NCBI GenBank assembly: GCA_030407505.1
Contig: JASDDH010000002.1
Coordinates: 1-64,000, forward strand
DNA: 64,000 nt
DNA from: Planococcus sp. APC 4015
Lineage (GTDB): Bacteria > Actinomycetota > Actinomycetes > Actinomycetales > Microbacteriaceae
Direction of reading: 5' to 3'
Part shown: positions 16,183-26,943 of the stretch, piece by piece
Layout: each line of letters opens with the position of its first letter
How positions within the stretch are numbered: position 1 is the stretch's first letter
Notes under the pieces: generated by a model
Seen by the model: the letters and a program-made list of their open reading frames with translations, nothing else
Told to the model about the DNA's origin: nothing
Databases searched by the model: none
Made by a program: the position numbers and the translations under genes

Positions 16183-18699
16183 TTGAGCACCCGCAACGAG
16201 CTGTTCCTGACGGCGGTCGACGTCCTCCAGAGCGGGCGCAGCCTCGACGTCGAAGGCGAGCACGGATGCGGTCGCACGCACTTCCTGCGCCGGGTCGGCG
16301 ACTACTTCACGGCGCTCGGCTGGACGACGATCACCGCCTCCGGGCTCTCGGCCTTCACCAAGGCGCCGCTCGTGGCGCTGGCCGTCGCCGGCGTGACCGA
16401 CGCATCGGACGGGCGACCGTCGACGATCGCGGCGACCGTCCGGTCGATCGCCGACGCCGTCGTGCCGCAGCGCACGCTGTTCGTCGTGGACGACTGGGAT
16501 CTACTCGATGAGACGTCCGGGGGAGTGCTGCGGGCGGTGCAGGCGCACACCGGCGCACCGATCCTGTCGTCGCGACTGATCCACCGCTCGCGGCACGAGC
16601 CGGTGCTGCCGACGGGCGCGTTCACGACGACGTACGCGATGCGCCTGCCCGACATGGGCTACGGCGAGCTCGAAGCTGCACTCGACAAGCTGCTCGGCTT
16701 CCGCATCGAAGCGGGGTCGCTCAGCCGGGTCTTCGCGAAGTCGGGCGGCAACGTCGGACTCGCGGCGGCAGTCGTCGACGCGGCGCGTCGCGAGGGGCGC
16801 TTCGTCGTCGAGAACGGGCGAGGACGCGCGACCGGCTCACTGTGGAGTCCGGCGCTCCGCCACATGACGGAGGTGATCCTGCAACCCCTCGGTCGCCACC
16901 AGGTCGAGGCGCTCGAAGTCCTCTCGGCCCTCGGCTCGGTCGCGCTGACGACGGCGACCACGGCGGTCGGAGGCGACATGCTCGGCGAGCTGGAGGACCG
17001 CGCGTTCCTCACCGTCGTCGACATCGGCGGCAGCTCCGTGGTGGCGGTGCGTCCGCCGCTGCTCGTCGAGCACTTCCGCCACGATGCGCTCGCCGGCCGC
17101 CGTGCCGACGTCCTCGCGCGCCTGGACGACCTGCTGGCCGCGGGGACGGTCTTCGCGGGCGACGAGCCGTCGGCGCCCCGCGATTCGGCGGTCTTCGTCC
17201 GGCTGGTGCACGAGCAGACCCGACGCCGCACCCTCGAGGCCCGCGAGGCGTGGACCTCGACCCCCACGCTCGCGACGGCGACGGCGCTGCTGTCGGCCCT
17301 CGAGGCCGACGGCGGCCATGACGCCGACGAGCTCGTCGCGCTGATCGGCGACGTGCGGGGGCTCGACGGCACCGAGAGGGAGCGCGCCGAATGGGATGCC
17401 GCGCGCCTCACCGTCCTCGCCGTCCAGGGATCCCGTCCCGCGGCCGCCGTGGCCGAACTCCGCGCCCGCGCCGCGGCCCTTCCCTCCGAGGGCGGGCTGC
17501 TGCTGGGCCGGGCGGCGGAGATCGAGACGTCGTTCCTGCCGATCCCCGACCAGGATCCGCTCACCGACGTGAAGACGGCTCCGATGTCGCCCACCGCGCA
17601 CGCCGCCGTGCTGCGCGGCCGCGCCTTCTGGCTCGTCGCCCGGGGCCGCCTCGACGACGCCGAGGCGGCGCTGGACGACCTCTCCCGGATCAGCGACCTG
17701 CGCGACCCCATCGCCGACGCGCTCGCCGTCCTGTCGCATCTCCTCGGCGACCGCCTCGCGCTCGCCGGTCGCATCGCCGCCGGCGGCCTCGCGAGGGCGC
17801 AGCGCGATCGCGATGCGCCCCGCATCCGCATCTACGCGTTCCTCTCCGTCCTGACGGCGCTGCTCGAAAGGCGCCTGGACGAGGCCGAGCACGCGCTGAG
17901 CGCTTCGACATTCCTCGGGCTCCCTTCGCCGTACCCGCCGCTGTCGTTCGTCGGGCTGAAGACCATCGCAGCCACTGTCGCGGCGCGACGCGGGCAGCGC
18001 GCGCTCCTCGAGCAGATGCTCGCCGACATCGACGCGGTGGGCTTGTCCGACGGCCCGTTCGTCGGCCAGAGTTCGGGGCTCGCCTATGCCCGCATGGCCG
18101 AGGTCGAGGAGGGTCACGAGGCCGCCGCGCGGATCTGCCTCGAGGCGGGCGACCAGCTGTGGACGCGCGGCGCACGACTGTCGGCCGCCTACGCCTACCT
18201 CGAGGGGATGCAGTACGCCCCGACGGCGCAGCGCTGGGAGCATGTCCGCCCGCGTGTCGAGACGGTGGATGCCGCCCTGCTGCGACGAGAGGCGTCCTTC
18301 GTCGACGCGCTCGTGCGGCGGGACGCAGCCGAGGTGGCCCGGCAGATCGATGCACTCGACGCCGCCGGGCGCGGCCGCGAGGCCCTGCACTGCGCCGACG
18401 TCGCCGCGCGGGTGCTGCCTGCAGAGGCGGGCGTCGCCGAACTCGCCCACATCGCGGCCCTCCGCACCCGGCTCGTCGCCGCGGGCGTCGAGGCGATGGG
18501 CTCCGTCGATGTGGAGCTCACCGCCCGCGAGCGCGAGATCGCCGAACTCGTGGCATCCGGTCTGTCGAACAGGCTCATCGCCGAGGCGCTCGTCGTCTCG
18601 GTGCGCACGGTCGAGTCCCACGTCAACCGCCTGCTGCGCAAGCTCGGTCTCACGAGGCGCCAGGACATGAAGGCCTACTTCGCCGACAACGACCGCTGA
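16183..18699 (+). CDS. LAL-type LuxR family regulator with AAA/STAND-like ATPase domain
   Basis: An 838-residue regulator. A P-loop-like GEHGCGRTHF (25-34) and a Walker B TLFVVDDWDLL (98-108) form an N-terminal ATPase. A long helical, TPR-like middle follows, and the C-terminal LuxR DNA-binding domain is LTAREREIAELVASGLSNRLIAEAL to VESHVNRLLRKLGL (about 775-830). The start is TTG 16183, because GAGGAGA stands seven bases before it; earlier ATGs lack a ribosome site. The leader contains a 7-bp hairpin (16133-16152). The inducer and targets are unknown; the adjacent SGNH hydrolase gene is convergent. Confidence 0.88.
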   Translation: MSTRNELFLTAVDVLQSGRSLDVEGEHGCGRTHFLRRVGDYFTALGWTTITASGLSAFTKAPLVALAVAGVTDASDGRPSTIAATVRSIADAVVPQRTLFVVDDWDLLDETSGGVLRAVQAHTGAPILSSRLIHRSRHEPVLPTGAFTTTYAMRLPDMGYGELEAALDKLLGFRIEAGSLSRVFAKSGGNVGLAAAVVDAARREGRFVVENGRGRATGSLWSPALRHMTEVILQPLGRHQVEALEVLSALGSVALTTATTAVGGDMLGELEDRAFLTVVDIGGSSVVAVRPPLLVEHFRHDALAGRRADVLARLDDLLAAGTVFAGDEPSAPRDSAVFVRLVHEQTRRRTLEAREAWTSTPTLATATALLSALEADGGHDADELVALIGDVRGLDGTERERAEWDAARLTVLAVQGSRPAAAVAELRARAAALPSEGGLLLGRAAEIETSFLPIPDQDPLTDVKTAPMSPTAHAAVLRGRAFWLVARGRLDDAEAALDDLSRISDLRDPIADALAVLSHLLGDRLALAGRIAAGGLARAQRDRDAPRIRIYAFLSVLTALLERRLDEAEHALSASTFLGLPSPYPPLSFVGLKTIAATVAARRGQRALLEQMLADIDAVGLSDGPFVGQSSGLAYARMAEVEEGHEAAARICLEAGDQLWTRGARLSAAYAYLEGMQYAPTAQRWEHVRPRVETVDAALLRREASFVDALVRRDAAEVARQIDALDAAGRGREALHCADVAARVLPAEAGVAELAHIAALRTRLVAAGVEAMGSVDVELTAREREIAELVASGLSNRLIAEALVVSVRTVESHVNRLLRKLGLTRRQDMKAYFADNDR

Positions 18700-18705
18700 T
18701 AGACG

Positions 18706-19509
18706 TCAGCGCGGGGGCTGGATGCCGCTGATCGGCGCATCCGCGACGATGTCGTTCTCGCCCGAGAGGCGCTCGACCGCGTCGGCGAAGCGCTCCGCCA
18801 AGTAGGCGTGCCCCTCGGTCGACGGGTGGTTGCGGCCGATCTCGCCGCTGTCGATCACGGTCGAGTAGTTGCCGGCCGAGATCCATTCCTCTGCGATGGG
18901 GGAGATGTACCACCAGCCGCGCTCGCCGGCCATGCGCGCGAGGTCGGCGTCGATGCGCGCGGTCGCCTTCTGCACCGGAAGAACCTGGGGCGCGGGTCCC
19001 AGGATCACGATGCGGGCGTCGGGGTAGGTGGAGGCCAGGGCATCCCATGCCGCCGTCACCGCGTCTCGGTAGCCGTCGGGGTAGAGCAGCCTGTCGTTGA
19101 TCGACCCCTCGACGACGACGAGGTCGGGGTCGAGCGACGGGTCGAGCGCCGCGATGCGCTCGCCGTACGCCGCGCCGTCGAGGCCGGGCTTGAGGTAGCC
19201 GCTCCCGCGGACGCCGTCCACGACGGTGTCCCAGCCGAGCGCCTCGCCGGCGACGTAGGCGAAGCCCAGCGTGGGTTCGATCGCCGCCGATCCGTAGACC
19301 CAAGAGTCGCCGAAGACGAGCACCCGGGGCTGCTCGGGGAGGGTCAGCAGCGCCGGCTGAACGGCGGCGGTCTCGGGCGCCGCGACCGGCGCGGGAGCCT
19401 CGGCCCACGGCCGGGCGAAGCCCAGCGCGCACACGACGGCGACGGCGAGCGCGACCCCAGCGAGGGGGAGCCACGGACGCCGTGCGCGGGGGCGTCCGTG
19501 CGCGTGCAT
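18706..19509 (-). CDS. SGNH/GDSL-family hydrolase with N-terminal membrane anchor
   Basis: 267 residues. A basic N-terminus (MHAHGRPRARR) and one hydrophobic segment (about 13-32) give a signal anchor or signal peptide. The SGNH fold follows: block I VLVFGDSWVYG with the nucleophile Ser, block III GSINDRLL with the Asn, and block V GRNHPSTEGHAYLAE with Asp/His equivalents. It should act outside the membrane on ester-linked acyl or acetyl groups; the substrate is unknown. The ATG at 19509 directly follows a TACCCT -10 box with six bases between, so it is probably leaderless. Confidence 0.85.
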   Translation of the reverse strand: MHAHGRPRARRPWLPLAGVALAVAVVCALGFARPWAEAPAPVAAPETAAVQPALLTLPEQPRVLVFGDSWVYGSAAIEPTLGFAYVAGEALGWDTVVDGVRGSGYLKPGLDGAAYGERIAALDPSLDPDLVVVEGSINDRLLYPDGYRDAVTAAWDALASTYPDARIVILGPAPQVLPVQKATARIDADLARMAGERGWWYISPIAEEWISAGNYSTVIDSGEIGRNHPSTEGHAYLAERFADAVERLSGENDIVADAPISGIQPPR

Positions 19510-19515
19510 GGATAG

Positions 19516-19521
19516 AGGGTA
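19516..19521 (-). promoter_or_regulatory. -10 box of the SGNH hydrolase gene, probably leaderless
   Basis: TACCCT on the minus strand, six bases, then ATG 19509; no Shine-Dalgarno sequence is present. Confidence 0.45.
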
Positions 19522-19599
19522 AGCGACGCGGAGCCGTGCATCGGCATCGGGCGCGCCCACGCGGCCGGAGCACGGCGCACGGCGTGCGAGGATACTTCG

Positions 19600-20460
19600 G
19601 TGCAACGCGTCGTGACCGCTGAACTGGACCTCGAACTGGGGGCGTCCGTCGACCTCATCCTGCAGATCACGGCGGCCCAGCAGATGCCCGTCGCGAGCGA
19701 GGAACTCACCTTCACACAGGGCGATCGCGTGTACACGCCGACCGAGATCATCGACCAGTCGGGCAGTCGCCTGCAGCGCGTCACGGCCGAGGCCGGGATG
19801 CTGGAAGTGCGCTACGAAGCCACCATCGACGGCCAGAACACCTCGGGGCGCACGAGCGATCTCGAAGCCATCACCTACCTGCGTCCGAGCCGCTACTGCC
19901 AGTCCGACGAGGTCTTCCAGCAGGCCCGTCGGCAGTTCAAGGGTCTGCACGGCCACGACCTCATCGCGGCCGTCTCGGACTTCGTCTCGTCCAGCACCAC
20001 CTACACGCCGGGTCTCAGCCACGGAACCGACAGCGCCGTCACGACCCTGATGACCGGTCAGGGCGTGTGCCGCGACTACGCCCACGTCGTGATCGCGCTG
20101 CTGCGGGCCATGGACATGCCGGCCCGCTACGCCGCCTGTTACGCGCCGGGCCTTCGTCCGATGGACTTCCACGCGGTCGCCGAGGCGTACCTCGACGGGT
20201 CCTGGTACGTCATCGACGGCACCCGTCTCGCGAACCGTCGCTCGCTCGTGCGCATCGCGACGGGCCGGGATGCCGCGGACTGCGCGTTCCTCAGCTACCA
20301 CGGCGGCTACGTCGGGCTCGCGCACATGCGCGTGGACGCCTGGGTCATCCCCGAGGAGTCCTCCGACATCGACGCGACCGTCGCAGCGGTGGAGGCATCC
20401 GATCTCGACCCGTTCGCCCCGTCGAGCGACGACTTCACCGAACTGGTGCAGATCGCCTGA
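19600..20460 (+). CDS. Transglutaminase-like (papain-fold) protein
   Basis: 286 residues with an N-terminal beta-rich domain (LRPSRYCQSDEV at its end) and a transglutaminase core. The catalytic triad is complete: Cys157 in GQGVCRDYAH, His191 in DFHAVAEAYLDG and Asp206 in YVIDGT. It has no signal peptide. Proteins of this type act as cysteine proteases or transamidases; in bacteria the real substrates are mostly unknown. The start is GTG 19600, close behind a GATACT sequence. It is divergent from the SGNH hydrolase gene. Confidence 0.88.
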   Translation: MQRVVTAELDLELGASVDLILQITAAQQMPVASEELTFTQGDRVYTPTEIIDQSGSRLQRVTAEAGMLEVRYEATIDGQNTSGRTSDLEAITYLRPSRYCQSDEVFQQARRQFKGLHGHDLIAAVSDFVSSSTTYTPGLSHGTDSAVTTLMTGQGVCRDYAHVVIALLRAMDMPARYAACYAPGLRPMDFHAVAEAYLDGSWYVIDGTRLANRRSLVRIATGRDAADCAFLSYHGGYVGLAHMRVDAWVIPEESSDIDATVAAVEASDLDPFAPSSDDFTELVQIA

Positions 20461-20509
20461 GAGGTCTGGGCCCGCGCCCTCGCCCGCGGGCGTCGTCCTG
20501 GCGCGCCCG

Positions 20510-20515
20510 TAGAAT
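20510..20515 (+). promoter_or_regulatory. -10 box of argS
   Basis: TAGAAT followed by nine bases, including GAGGGG only two bases from the ATG. The mRNA is leaderless or nearly so. Confidence 0.45.
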
Positions 20516-20524
20516 CGAGGGGCT

Positions 20525-22189
20525 ATGGATCCCGAAGCCCTCTCCGCCGCCCTGCTCGCCGTCATCGCCCCGCTCGCCGAGGCGCGACGCGCCGGCGCGA
20601 GCAGCGGACTGACCGCGGCCGACCTGCCGCTGGACCGCCCGAAGAACCGCGACCACGGCGATTGGGCCTCGAACGCGGCGCTCAAGCTCGCGAAGGTCGT
20701 CGGCGCGAACCCGCGCGAGTTCGCCGCCGAGATCGCGTCCGGGCTCGCGTCGGTGGACGGCATCGCCAGCGTCGAGGTCGCCGGCCCGGGCTTCATCAAC
20801 ATCCGACTGGATGCCGCGACCGCCGGCTCGCTCGCGAAGACCATCGTCGATGCGGGTGCCGCCTTCGGCACCGGAACGGCACGCGCCGGCGAGGTCATCA
20901 ACCTCGAATTCGTCTCGGCGAACCCCACCGGCCCGATCCACCTCGGCGGAACCCGCTGGGCGGCCGTGGGCGATTCGCTTGCCCGCATCTTCTCGTCGCA
21001 GGGCGCCGATGTGAGCCGCGAGTACTACTTCAACGACCACGGGGCGCAGATCGACCGGTTCGCGCGCAGCCTCGTCGCCGCGCACGACGGCGCGCCGACC
21101 CCCGAAGACGGCTACGGGGGCGGCTACATCCTCGACATCGCGCGGCGGGTGGCTCTCGCCTACGACGGCGACATCGACGCGCTCGACGCGAGCGACAAGC
21201 AGGAGGCGTTCCGGGCCATCGGCGTCGACTTCATGTTCGACGAGATCAAGGCGAGCCTGCACGAGTTCGGCGTCGACTTCGACGTGTACTTCCACGAGAA
21301 CGACCTGCACGAGTCCGGTGCGGTGCAGCGCGCCATCGCGCGGCTGCAGGAACTCGGCCACATGTACGAATCCGACGGTGCGCTGTGGCTGCGCACGACC
21401 GACTTCGGCGACGACAAGGACCGCGTCGTCATCAAGTCCGACGGCAATCCCGCCTACATCTCCGGAGACCTCGCCTACTACCTGAACAAGCGCGAGCGCG
21501 GTTTCAACCGCTGCATCATCATGCTGGGCGCCGACCATCACGGCTACGTGCAGCGCATGATGGCGATGGCGGCCGCGTTCGGCGATGAACCGGGCGTGAA
21601 CCTCCAGATCCTCATCGGCCAGATGGTCAACCTCGTGAAGGACGGCCAGCCGATGCGCATGTCCAAGCGCGCGGGAACGGTCGTCACCCTCGAAGACCTC
21701 GTCGAGATCGTGGGGGTGGATGCCGCGCGCTACTCGCTCGTGCGCAGCTCGACCGATTCCAACCTCGACATCGACCTCGACGTGCTGCAGAAGCGCACGA
21801 ACGACAACCCCGTCTTCTACGTGCAGTACGCGCACGCGCGCACCCACAACGTGGGTCGCAACGCCGCGGCATCCGGAGTCGATCGGTCGGAGTTCGCGCC
21901 CGAGCTGCTCACGCACGAGTCGGAATCGGCGTTGCTCGGCGCCCTCCAGGAGTTCCCGCGCGTGGTGGCGTTCGCCGCCGAGGTGCGCGAGCCGCACCGC
22001 ATCGCGCGCTATCTCGAAGAGCTCGCCGGGCTGTACCACCGCTGGTACGACAGCTGCCGGGTGATCCCGCTCGGCGACGGCGCCGTCGAGTCCGTCCACC
22101 GCACGCGCCTGTGGCTGAACGACGCGACGGGACAGGTGCTGCGCAACGGGCTGTCCCTGCTCGGAGTCGGCGCACCGGAACGGATGTAG
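20525..22189 (+). CDS. argS: Arginyl-tRNA synthetase
   Basis: A 554-residue class Ia synthetase that charges tRNA-Arg. It has the ArgS N-terminal additional domain, the HIGH-type motif HLGGTRW after ANPTGPI (about 135-150), the KMSKS-equivalent [14 protein letters not shown] (about 379) and a C-terminal anticodon-binding DALR domain ([14 protein letters not shown] onward). Length is normal. It opens the conserved block argS-DUF2993-lysA-hom-thrC-thrB-rho-prfA; in corynebacteria argS and lysA are co-transcribed. Confidence 0.97.
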   Translation: MDPEALSAALLAVIAPLAEARRAGASSGLTAADLPLDRPKNRDHGDWASNAALKLAKVVGANPREFAAEIASGLASVDGIASVEVAGPGFINIRLDAATAGSLAKTIVDAGAAFGTGTARAGEVINLEFVSANPTGPIHLGGTRWAAVGDSLARIFSSQGADVSREYYFNDHGAQIDRFARSLVAAHDGAPTPEDGYGGGYILDIARRVALAYDGDIDALDASDKQEAFRAIGVDFMFDEIKASLHEFGVDFDVYFHENDLHESGAVQRAIARLQELGHMYESDGALWLRTTDFGDDKDRVVIKSDGNPAYISGDLAYYLNKRERGFNRCIIMLGADHHGYVQRMMAMAAAFGDEPGVNLQILIGQMVNLVKDGQPMRMSKRAGTVVTLEDLVEIVGVDAARYSLVRSSTDSNLDIDLDVLQKRTNDNPVFYVQYAHARTHNVGRNAAASGVDRSEFAPELLTHESESALLGALQEFPRVVAFAAEVREPHRIARYLEELAGLYHRWYDSCRVIPLGDGAVESVHRTRLWLNDATGQVLRNGLSLLGVGAPERM

Positions 22190-22193
22190 CGGC

Positions 22194-23009
22194 ATGGCCA
22201 CGGGCGACACGCAGCCGACGCTTCCGCTGCCCGACGGCCTGGTGGCCACCGAGCAGCCGAGGCGTCCCCGACGTGCGTGGCCGTGGCTCGTGGCCTTCGG
22301 CATCGTCGTGCTGCTGGCGGTGGGCGCGTGGTTCCTCGGCGAGATGATCGCGCGCGACCTCGTCGAGAAGACGATCCGCACCCAGATCACGTCCAACCTG
22401 CCCGTGCCGGCCGATCAGGAGATCGATGTGGACGTTCCGGGCGCGATCATCCCGCAGCTGATCGGCGGGCGTCTCGATGAGGTGCGCGTCGCCGCTGACG
22501 ACATCGCGATCGACGCGTTCGCCGGAGACATCGCCGTGGAGATGCGGGACGTACCGATCCGCGGCGGAGCGGTCAGCGACGCCTCGGCCACCGTGACCCT
22601 CGACGAGGCCCAGCTGCGCCGCCTCATGGCGCAGGTCGACGGGTTCCCCTCCGACGCGCTCGGCATCGACTCGTCGTTCGTCACCGCGTCGATGGAGCTG
22701 TCGCTCTTCGGCGCGTCGATCCCGATCGGCTTCTCGCTGACGCCGAGTGCCGACGAGGGCGAACTCGTGCTCACCCCCGAATCGCTCCAGGTCGCCGGCG
22801 CCGACGTCACCGTCGACGAGCTGCGGCGGCAGTTCGGCGTACTGTCCAACGCGGTGCTGCGCGACTGGCCCGTGTGCGTCGCCCAGTACCTGCCCGCGGG
22901 CCTCGCGCTGGACACCGTCGACGTCGTCGGCGACGATCTCGTCGCGCGCTTCTCGATCGCCGACACGATCCTCACCGACCCCGCCCTGCGCACCCGGGGC
23001 ACCTGCTGA
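22194..23009 (+). CDS. DUF2993 / LmeA-like phospholipid-binding protein
   Basis: A 271-residue protein with a short cytoplasmic tail, one membrane helix (about 28-45, WLVAFGIVVLLAVGAWFLG) and a large extracytoplasmic domain with the DUF2993 pattern EKTIRTQITSNLPVPADQEIDVDV and GGRLDEVRVAADDIAI. The mycobacterial relative LmeA binds phospholipid and affects mannan elongation in the envelope. The start ATG 22194 is four bases after argS. It is a small passenger between argS and lysA here; its function is inferred from the family only. Confidence 0.82.
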   Translation: MATGDTQPTLPLPDGLVATEQPRRPRRAWPWLVAFGIVVLLAVGAWFLGEMIARDLVEKTIRTQITSNLPVPADQEIDVDVPGAIIPQLIGGRLDEVRVAADDIAIDAFAGDIAVEMRDVPIRGGAVSDASATVTLDEAQLRRLMAQVDGFPSDALGIDSSFVTASMELSLFGASIPIGFSLTPSADEGELVLTPESLQVAGADVTVDELRRQFGVLSNAVLRDWPVCVAQYLPAGLALDTVDVVGDDLVARFSIADTILTDPALRTRGTC

Positions 23010-23106
23010 GGGTGCTCTAGACTGCAAAGGCTGTCTGGCGTGCGTCGCTTCGCTCGTGGCAGTCGCCGATTCCGGGCGATCAAGCCTCCACCCGATTGGT
23101 TCCACC

Positions 23107-24552
23107 GTGTCCGCCGCTTCGCCCTCACGTCCGTCCGCCCCGTCGTGGCTGACGGTGCCGGATGACGCGAACGAGCTGCTCTCGCCGATCTGGCCGTCGG
23201 ACGCCGCGCGCGACGCCGACGGAACGCTCGTCGTCGGCGGCGTCTCTGCGACGGCCCTGGCAGAGCGTTTCGGCACGCCGCTCTACGTGTTCGACGAAGA
23301 CGAGGTGCGCGCCCACGCACGCCGAGCCCTGGCGGCCTTCGACGGCGCAGCATCCCGTCACGGGACGTCGGCCCGGGTCTACTACGCAGGCAAGGCGTTC
23401 CTGTCGACCGAGGTCGTGCGCTGGGTGGCCGACGAGGGGCTGGCGGTGGACGTGTGCTCGGGCGGCGAGCTCGCCGTGGCCCTGGCCGCAGGCATCGATC
23501 CCGCGCGCATCGGCTTCCACGGCAACAACAAGTCCTCGGCCGAACTCGATCGCGCCGTCGCGGTCGGCGTGGGGTCCATCGTCATCGACAGCCTCGTCGA
23601 GATCGAGCGGCTCGCAGCCGTCGTGCAGCGGCGCGGCGCCCGACAGACCGTGATGATCCGCGTCAACAGCGGAGTGCACGCCGAGACCCACGACTTCCTC
23701 GCCACCGCCCACGAGGACCAGAAGTTCGGGTTCACGCTGCAGGACGCCCCCGAGATCGCCGCGCGCATCCGCGCGACGCCGGGTCTCACGCTCGTGGGTC
23801 TGCACTGCCACATCGGCTCGCAGATCTTCGGCACGGCTGGCTTCCGCGAGTCCGCGGCGCGGCTCGTGGAGATGCACGCAGCCCTGGGCGGACTGACCGT
23901 GCTCAACCTCGGCGGCGGCTTCGGCATCGCCTACACGATCGCCGACGACCCGACGCCGATCGACGATCTCGCCGTCGGCATCGTCGACGCCGTCGCGCGC
24001 GAGTGCGCCGATCGCGGCATCTCGATTCCGCGCCTCGCCTTCGAACCGGGCCGGGCCATCGTGGGTCGTGCGGGGGTGACGCTCTACGAAGTGGGCACCA
24101 CGAAGTCGGTCGGCCTGCAGGACGGCGCCACCCGCCTGTACGTGAGCGTCGACGGCGGCATGAGCGACAACGCCCGTCCGGCACTGTACGGGGCGCAGTA
24201 CTCGGCGCGCATCGCATCGCGCGTGAGCCCCGCCCCGCCCACGCTCGTCCGCGTCGTCGGCAAGCACTGCGAATCGGGCGACATCGTGGTGGATCACGAA
24301 TACCTCCCGGGCGACGTCGCCCCCGGCGATCTGCTCGCCGTGCCGGCGACCGGCGCCTACTGCTTCTCGCTCGCCAGCGGCTACAACTACGTCCCCCGCC
24401 CCGCGGTCGTCGCCGTGCGCGCGGGTGAGGCGCGCGTCATCGTGCGCGCCGAGACGATCGACGATCTTCTCGCGCGCGACGCGGGAGCGGTCGTGGACCC
24501 GAACGAAAGGATCGACATGTCGGTATCGAGCGATCGGAGCGAGTCGAGATGA
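23107..24552 (+). CDS. lysA: Diaminopimelate decarboxylase
   Basis: A 481-residue fold-III PLP decarboxylase that makes L-lysine from meso-diaminopimelate. PLP binds Lys96 in YYAGKAF. HCHIGSQ, NLGGGFGIAY and EPGRAIVG provide the phosphate and substrate contacts, and KHCESGD carries the catalytic Cys of the partner subunit. The start is GTG 23107; a TAGACT box at 23018-23023 suggests its own promoter with a leader of about 77 bases, in which I recognise no lysine riboswitch. It overlaps hom by four bases. Confidence 0.96.
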   Translation: MSAASPSRPSAPSWLTVPDDANELLSPIWPSDAARDADGTLVVGGVSATALAERFGTPLYVFDEDEVRAHARRALAAFDGAASRHGTSARVYYAGKAFLSTEVVRWVADEGLAVDVCSGGELAVALAAGIDPARIGFHGNNKSSAELDRAVAVGVGSIVIDSLVEIERLAAVVQRRGARQTVMIRVNSGVHAETHDFLATAHEDQKFGFTLQDAPEIAARIRATPGLTLVGLHCHIGSQIFGTAGFRESAARLVEMHAALGGLTVLNLGGGFGIAYTIADDPTPIDDLAVGIVDAVARECADRGISIPRLAFEPGRAIVGRAGVTLYEVGTTKSVGLQDGATRLYVSVDGGMSDNARPALYGAQYSARIASRVSPAPPTLVRVVGKHCESGDIVVDHEYLPGDVAPGDLLAVPATGAYCFSLASGYNYVPRPAVVAVRAGEARVIVRAETIDDLLARDAGAVVDPNERIDMSVSSDRSESR

Positions 24553-25853
24553 CCGAGTACCGCCGCCTGCGGGTCGCCCTTCTCGGCGCAGGAGCCGTCG
24601 GCTCCCAGGTCGCCGCCCTGCTGCTGAAGCACTCGGCCGAACTCGCCGACCGCGCCGGCGCGTCTCTCGAGCTCGCCGGCATCGCGGTGCGCGACGTCGA
24701 CGCCCCGCGCGAGACAGACCTCCCGCGCGAGCTCTTCACGACCGACGCCGAGACGCTGATCCTCGGGTCCGACATCGTCATCGAGCTCATGGGCGGCATC
24801 GAGCCGGCCCGCACGAACATCCTCCAGGCGATCAACTCCGGTGCCGACGTCGTCACCGCCAACAAAGCGCTGCTGGCGACCTTCGGCTCCGAGCTCTTCG
24901 ACGCCGCCGACCAGGTCGGCGCGTCGGTGTACTACGAGGCCGCCGCGGCGGGCGCCATCCCGATCATCCGTCCGCTGCGCGACTCGCTCGCCGGTGACCG
25001 CGTCCAGCGCATCATGGGCATCGTCAACGGCACGACCAACTACATCCTCGACCGCATGGACACCGAGGGCGCCGAGTTCCTCGACGTGCTCGCCGACGCC
25101 CAGGCGCTCGGCTACGCCGAAGCAGACCCCACCGCCGACGTCGAGGGCATCGACGCTGCTCAGAAGGCGGCGATCCTCGCGAGCCTCGCGTTCCACACCA
25201 CGGTCCCGCTCGAGTCGGTGCACCGCGAGGGCATCACGAAGATCGACAAGTCGATGATGGATGCCGCCCGTCACGCCGGCTACGTCATCAAGCTCCTCGC
25301 GGTGTGCGAGCGACTGACTTCGGGCGACGGCGACAGCATCTCGGTGCGCGTCTATCCCGCACTTGTGCCCCGTTCACACCCCCTGGCCAGCGTGCACGGC
25401 GCGAACAACGCCGTCTTCGTCGAGGCCGAAGCCGCCGGGAGCCTCATGTTCTACGGCGCGGGTGCCGGTGGCGTGCAGACGGCATCCGCCGTTCTCGGAG
25501 ACGTCGTCTCGGCTGCCCGTCGTCACATCGCCGGGGGAGTGGGCGTGGGCGAATCGACGCGCGCGAACCTTCCCATCGTGCCGATCGGGCACGTCGTCAC
25601 GCGCTACCAGATCACCCTCGAGCTCGCCGACCAGCCGGGCGTCCTCGCCACGGTCGCCGGTCTGCTCACCGAGGGCAACGTCTCGATCGCCACCGTCGAG
25701 CAGACCGTGAGCGGCGAAGAAGCCGTGATCGCACGTCTGGTGATCGGAACGCACAAGGCCAAAGAGCAGGACCTCAGCGAAACCGTCGAACGACTCGCCG
25801 CGAGCGACGTCGTGAAGCGGGTCGTCTCGGTGCTGCGAGTGGAAGGAGACTGA
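24549..25853 (+). CDS. hom: Homoserine dehydrogenase
   Basis: A 434-residue NAD(P)-dependent enzyme reducing aspartate semialdehyde to homoserine, the branch point to threonine and methionine. The nucleotide-binding [12 protein letters not shown] is at 14-25, the catalytic core includes [11 protein letters not shown] and [12 protein letters not shown], and a C-terminal ACT domain ([18 protein letters not shown] onward) would give threonine feedback control. ATG 24549 overlaps the lysA stop (ATGA), so translation is coupled. thrC follows after one base. Confidence 0.97.
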   Translation: MTEYRRLRVALLGAGAVGSQVAALLLKHSAELADRAGASLELAGIAVRDVDAPRETDLPRELFTTDAETLILGSDIVIELMGGIEPARTNILQAINSGADVVTANKALLATFGSELFDAADQVGASVYYEAAAAGAIPIIRPLRDSLAGDRVQRIMGIVNGTTNYILDRMDTEGAEFLDVLADAQALGYAEADPTADVEGIDAAQKAAILASLAFHTTVPLESVHREGITKIDKSMMDAARHAGYVIKLLAVCERLTSGDGDSISVRVYPALVPRSHPLASVHGANNAVFVEAEAAGSLMFYGAGAGGVQTASAVLGDVVSAARRHIAGGVGVGESTRANLPIVPIGHVVTRYQITLELADQPGVLATVAGLLTEGNVSIATVEQTVSGEEAVIARLVIGTHKAKEQDLSETVERLAASDVVKRVVSVLRVEGD

Positions 25854-25854
25854 C

Positions 25855-26943
25855 ATGGCACATGTCTGGCGCGGAGTCCTCCGTGAGTATGCCGACCGTC
25901 TGGGCGTCACCGACGCCTCGACCGTCGTGACCCTGGGCGAGGGCGGCACGCCGCTGGTGCCCGCCCCCGCGCTCTCCCGCCTCACCGGCACCGACGTGTG
26001 GGTGAAGTACGAGGGCATGAACCCCACGGGGTCGTTCAAGGACCGCGGCATGACGGTGGCGCTCTCGCGCGCCGTCGAGCACGGGGCGAAGGCCGTCATC
26101 TGCGCGTCGACCGGCAACACCTCGGCCTCGGCCGCCGCCTACGCCGCGCACGCCGGGATCACCGCGGCCGTCCTCGTCCCCGAGGGCAAGATCGCCATGG
26201 GCAAGCTCTCCCAGGCAGTGGCGCACAACGGGCGTCTCATCCAGATCCGCGGCAACTTCGACGACTGCCTCGAGATCGCCCGCGAACTCGCCGACCACTA
26301 CCCGGTGCACCTGGTGAACTCGGTCAACCCCGACCGCATCGAGGGCCAGAAGACGGCGGCGTACGAGATCGTCGAGCAGCTGGGCGACGCGCCGGACTTC
26401 CACTTCATCCCCGTCGGCAACGCCGGCAACTACACCGCCTACTCGCGCGGCTACCGCGAGGAGTCCGACCGGGGCGTCTCGACCCGCGTCCCGCGCATGT
26501 TCGGGTTCCAGGCCGAGGGCTCGGCGCCGCTCGTGCGGGGAGAAGTCGTGAAGAACCCCGAGACGGTCGCCTCGGCGATCCGCATCGGCAACCCGGCATC
26601 CTGGGAGCTCGCCCTCGAGGCGCGCGACGCCACCGACGGCTGGTTCGGCGCCATCGACGATGACCGCATCCTCGCCGCGCAGAAGCTCCTCGCCAACCAG
26701 GTCGGCATCTTCGTCGAGCCCGCCTCGGCGATCAGCGTCGCGGGCCTGCTCGACCGTGTCGAGGCCGGTGTCGTGCCGAAGGGCGCGCGCGTCGTGCTCA
26801 CCGTCACGGGCCACGGGCTCAAGGACCCCCAGTGGGCGCTCCGCAACGCCGACGGCTCGACGGTGGAGCCCACGGTCGTCGACGCGACGACGAGCGAAGT
26901 CGCCTCCGTCCTCGATCTGGTCTCCGAGGAGACGCACGCGTGA
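25855..26943 (+). CDS. thrC: Threonine synthase
   Basis: A 362-residue fold-II PLP enzyme converting O-phosphohomoserine to threonine. PLP binds the Lys in GSFKDRGM (about residue 58), and the [19 protein letters not shown] and VGNAGN regions hold the phosphate. This is the short, actinobacterial/Bacillus type. It lies one base behind hom and overlaps thrB by four bases, giving one co-translated unit for homoserine to threonine. Confidence 0.97.
   Translation: MAHVWRGVLREYADRLGVTDASTVVTLGEGGTPLVPAPALSRLTGTDVWVKYEGMNPTGSFKDRGMTVALSRAVEHGAKAVICASTGNTSASAAAYAAHAGITAAVLVPEGKIAMGKLSQAVAHNGRLIQIRGNFDDCLEIARELADHYPVHLVNSVNPDRIEGQKTAAYEIVEQLGDAPDFHFIPVGNAGNYTAYSRGYREESDRGVSTRVPRMFGFQAEGSAPLVRGEVVKNPETVASAIRIGNPASWELALEARDATDGWFGAIDDDRILAAQKLLANQVGIFVEPASAISVAGLLDRVEAGVVPKGARVVLTVTGHGLKDPQWALRNADGSTVEPTVVDATTSEVASVLDLVSEETHA

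Noticed and set aside
23024..23106. Possible lysine riboswitch before lysA
   Set aside because: The leader is only about 77 bases, far shorter than a lysine aptamer, and no conserved L-box elements are visible.
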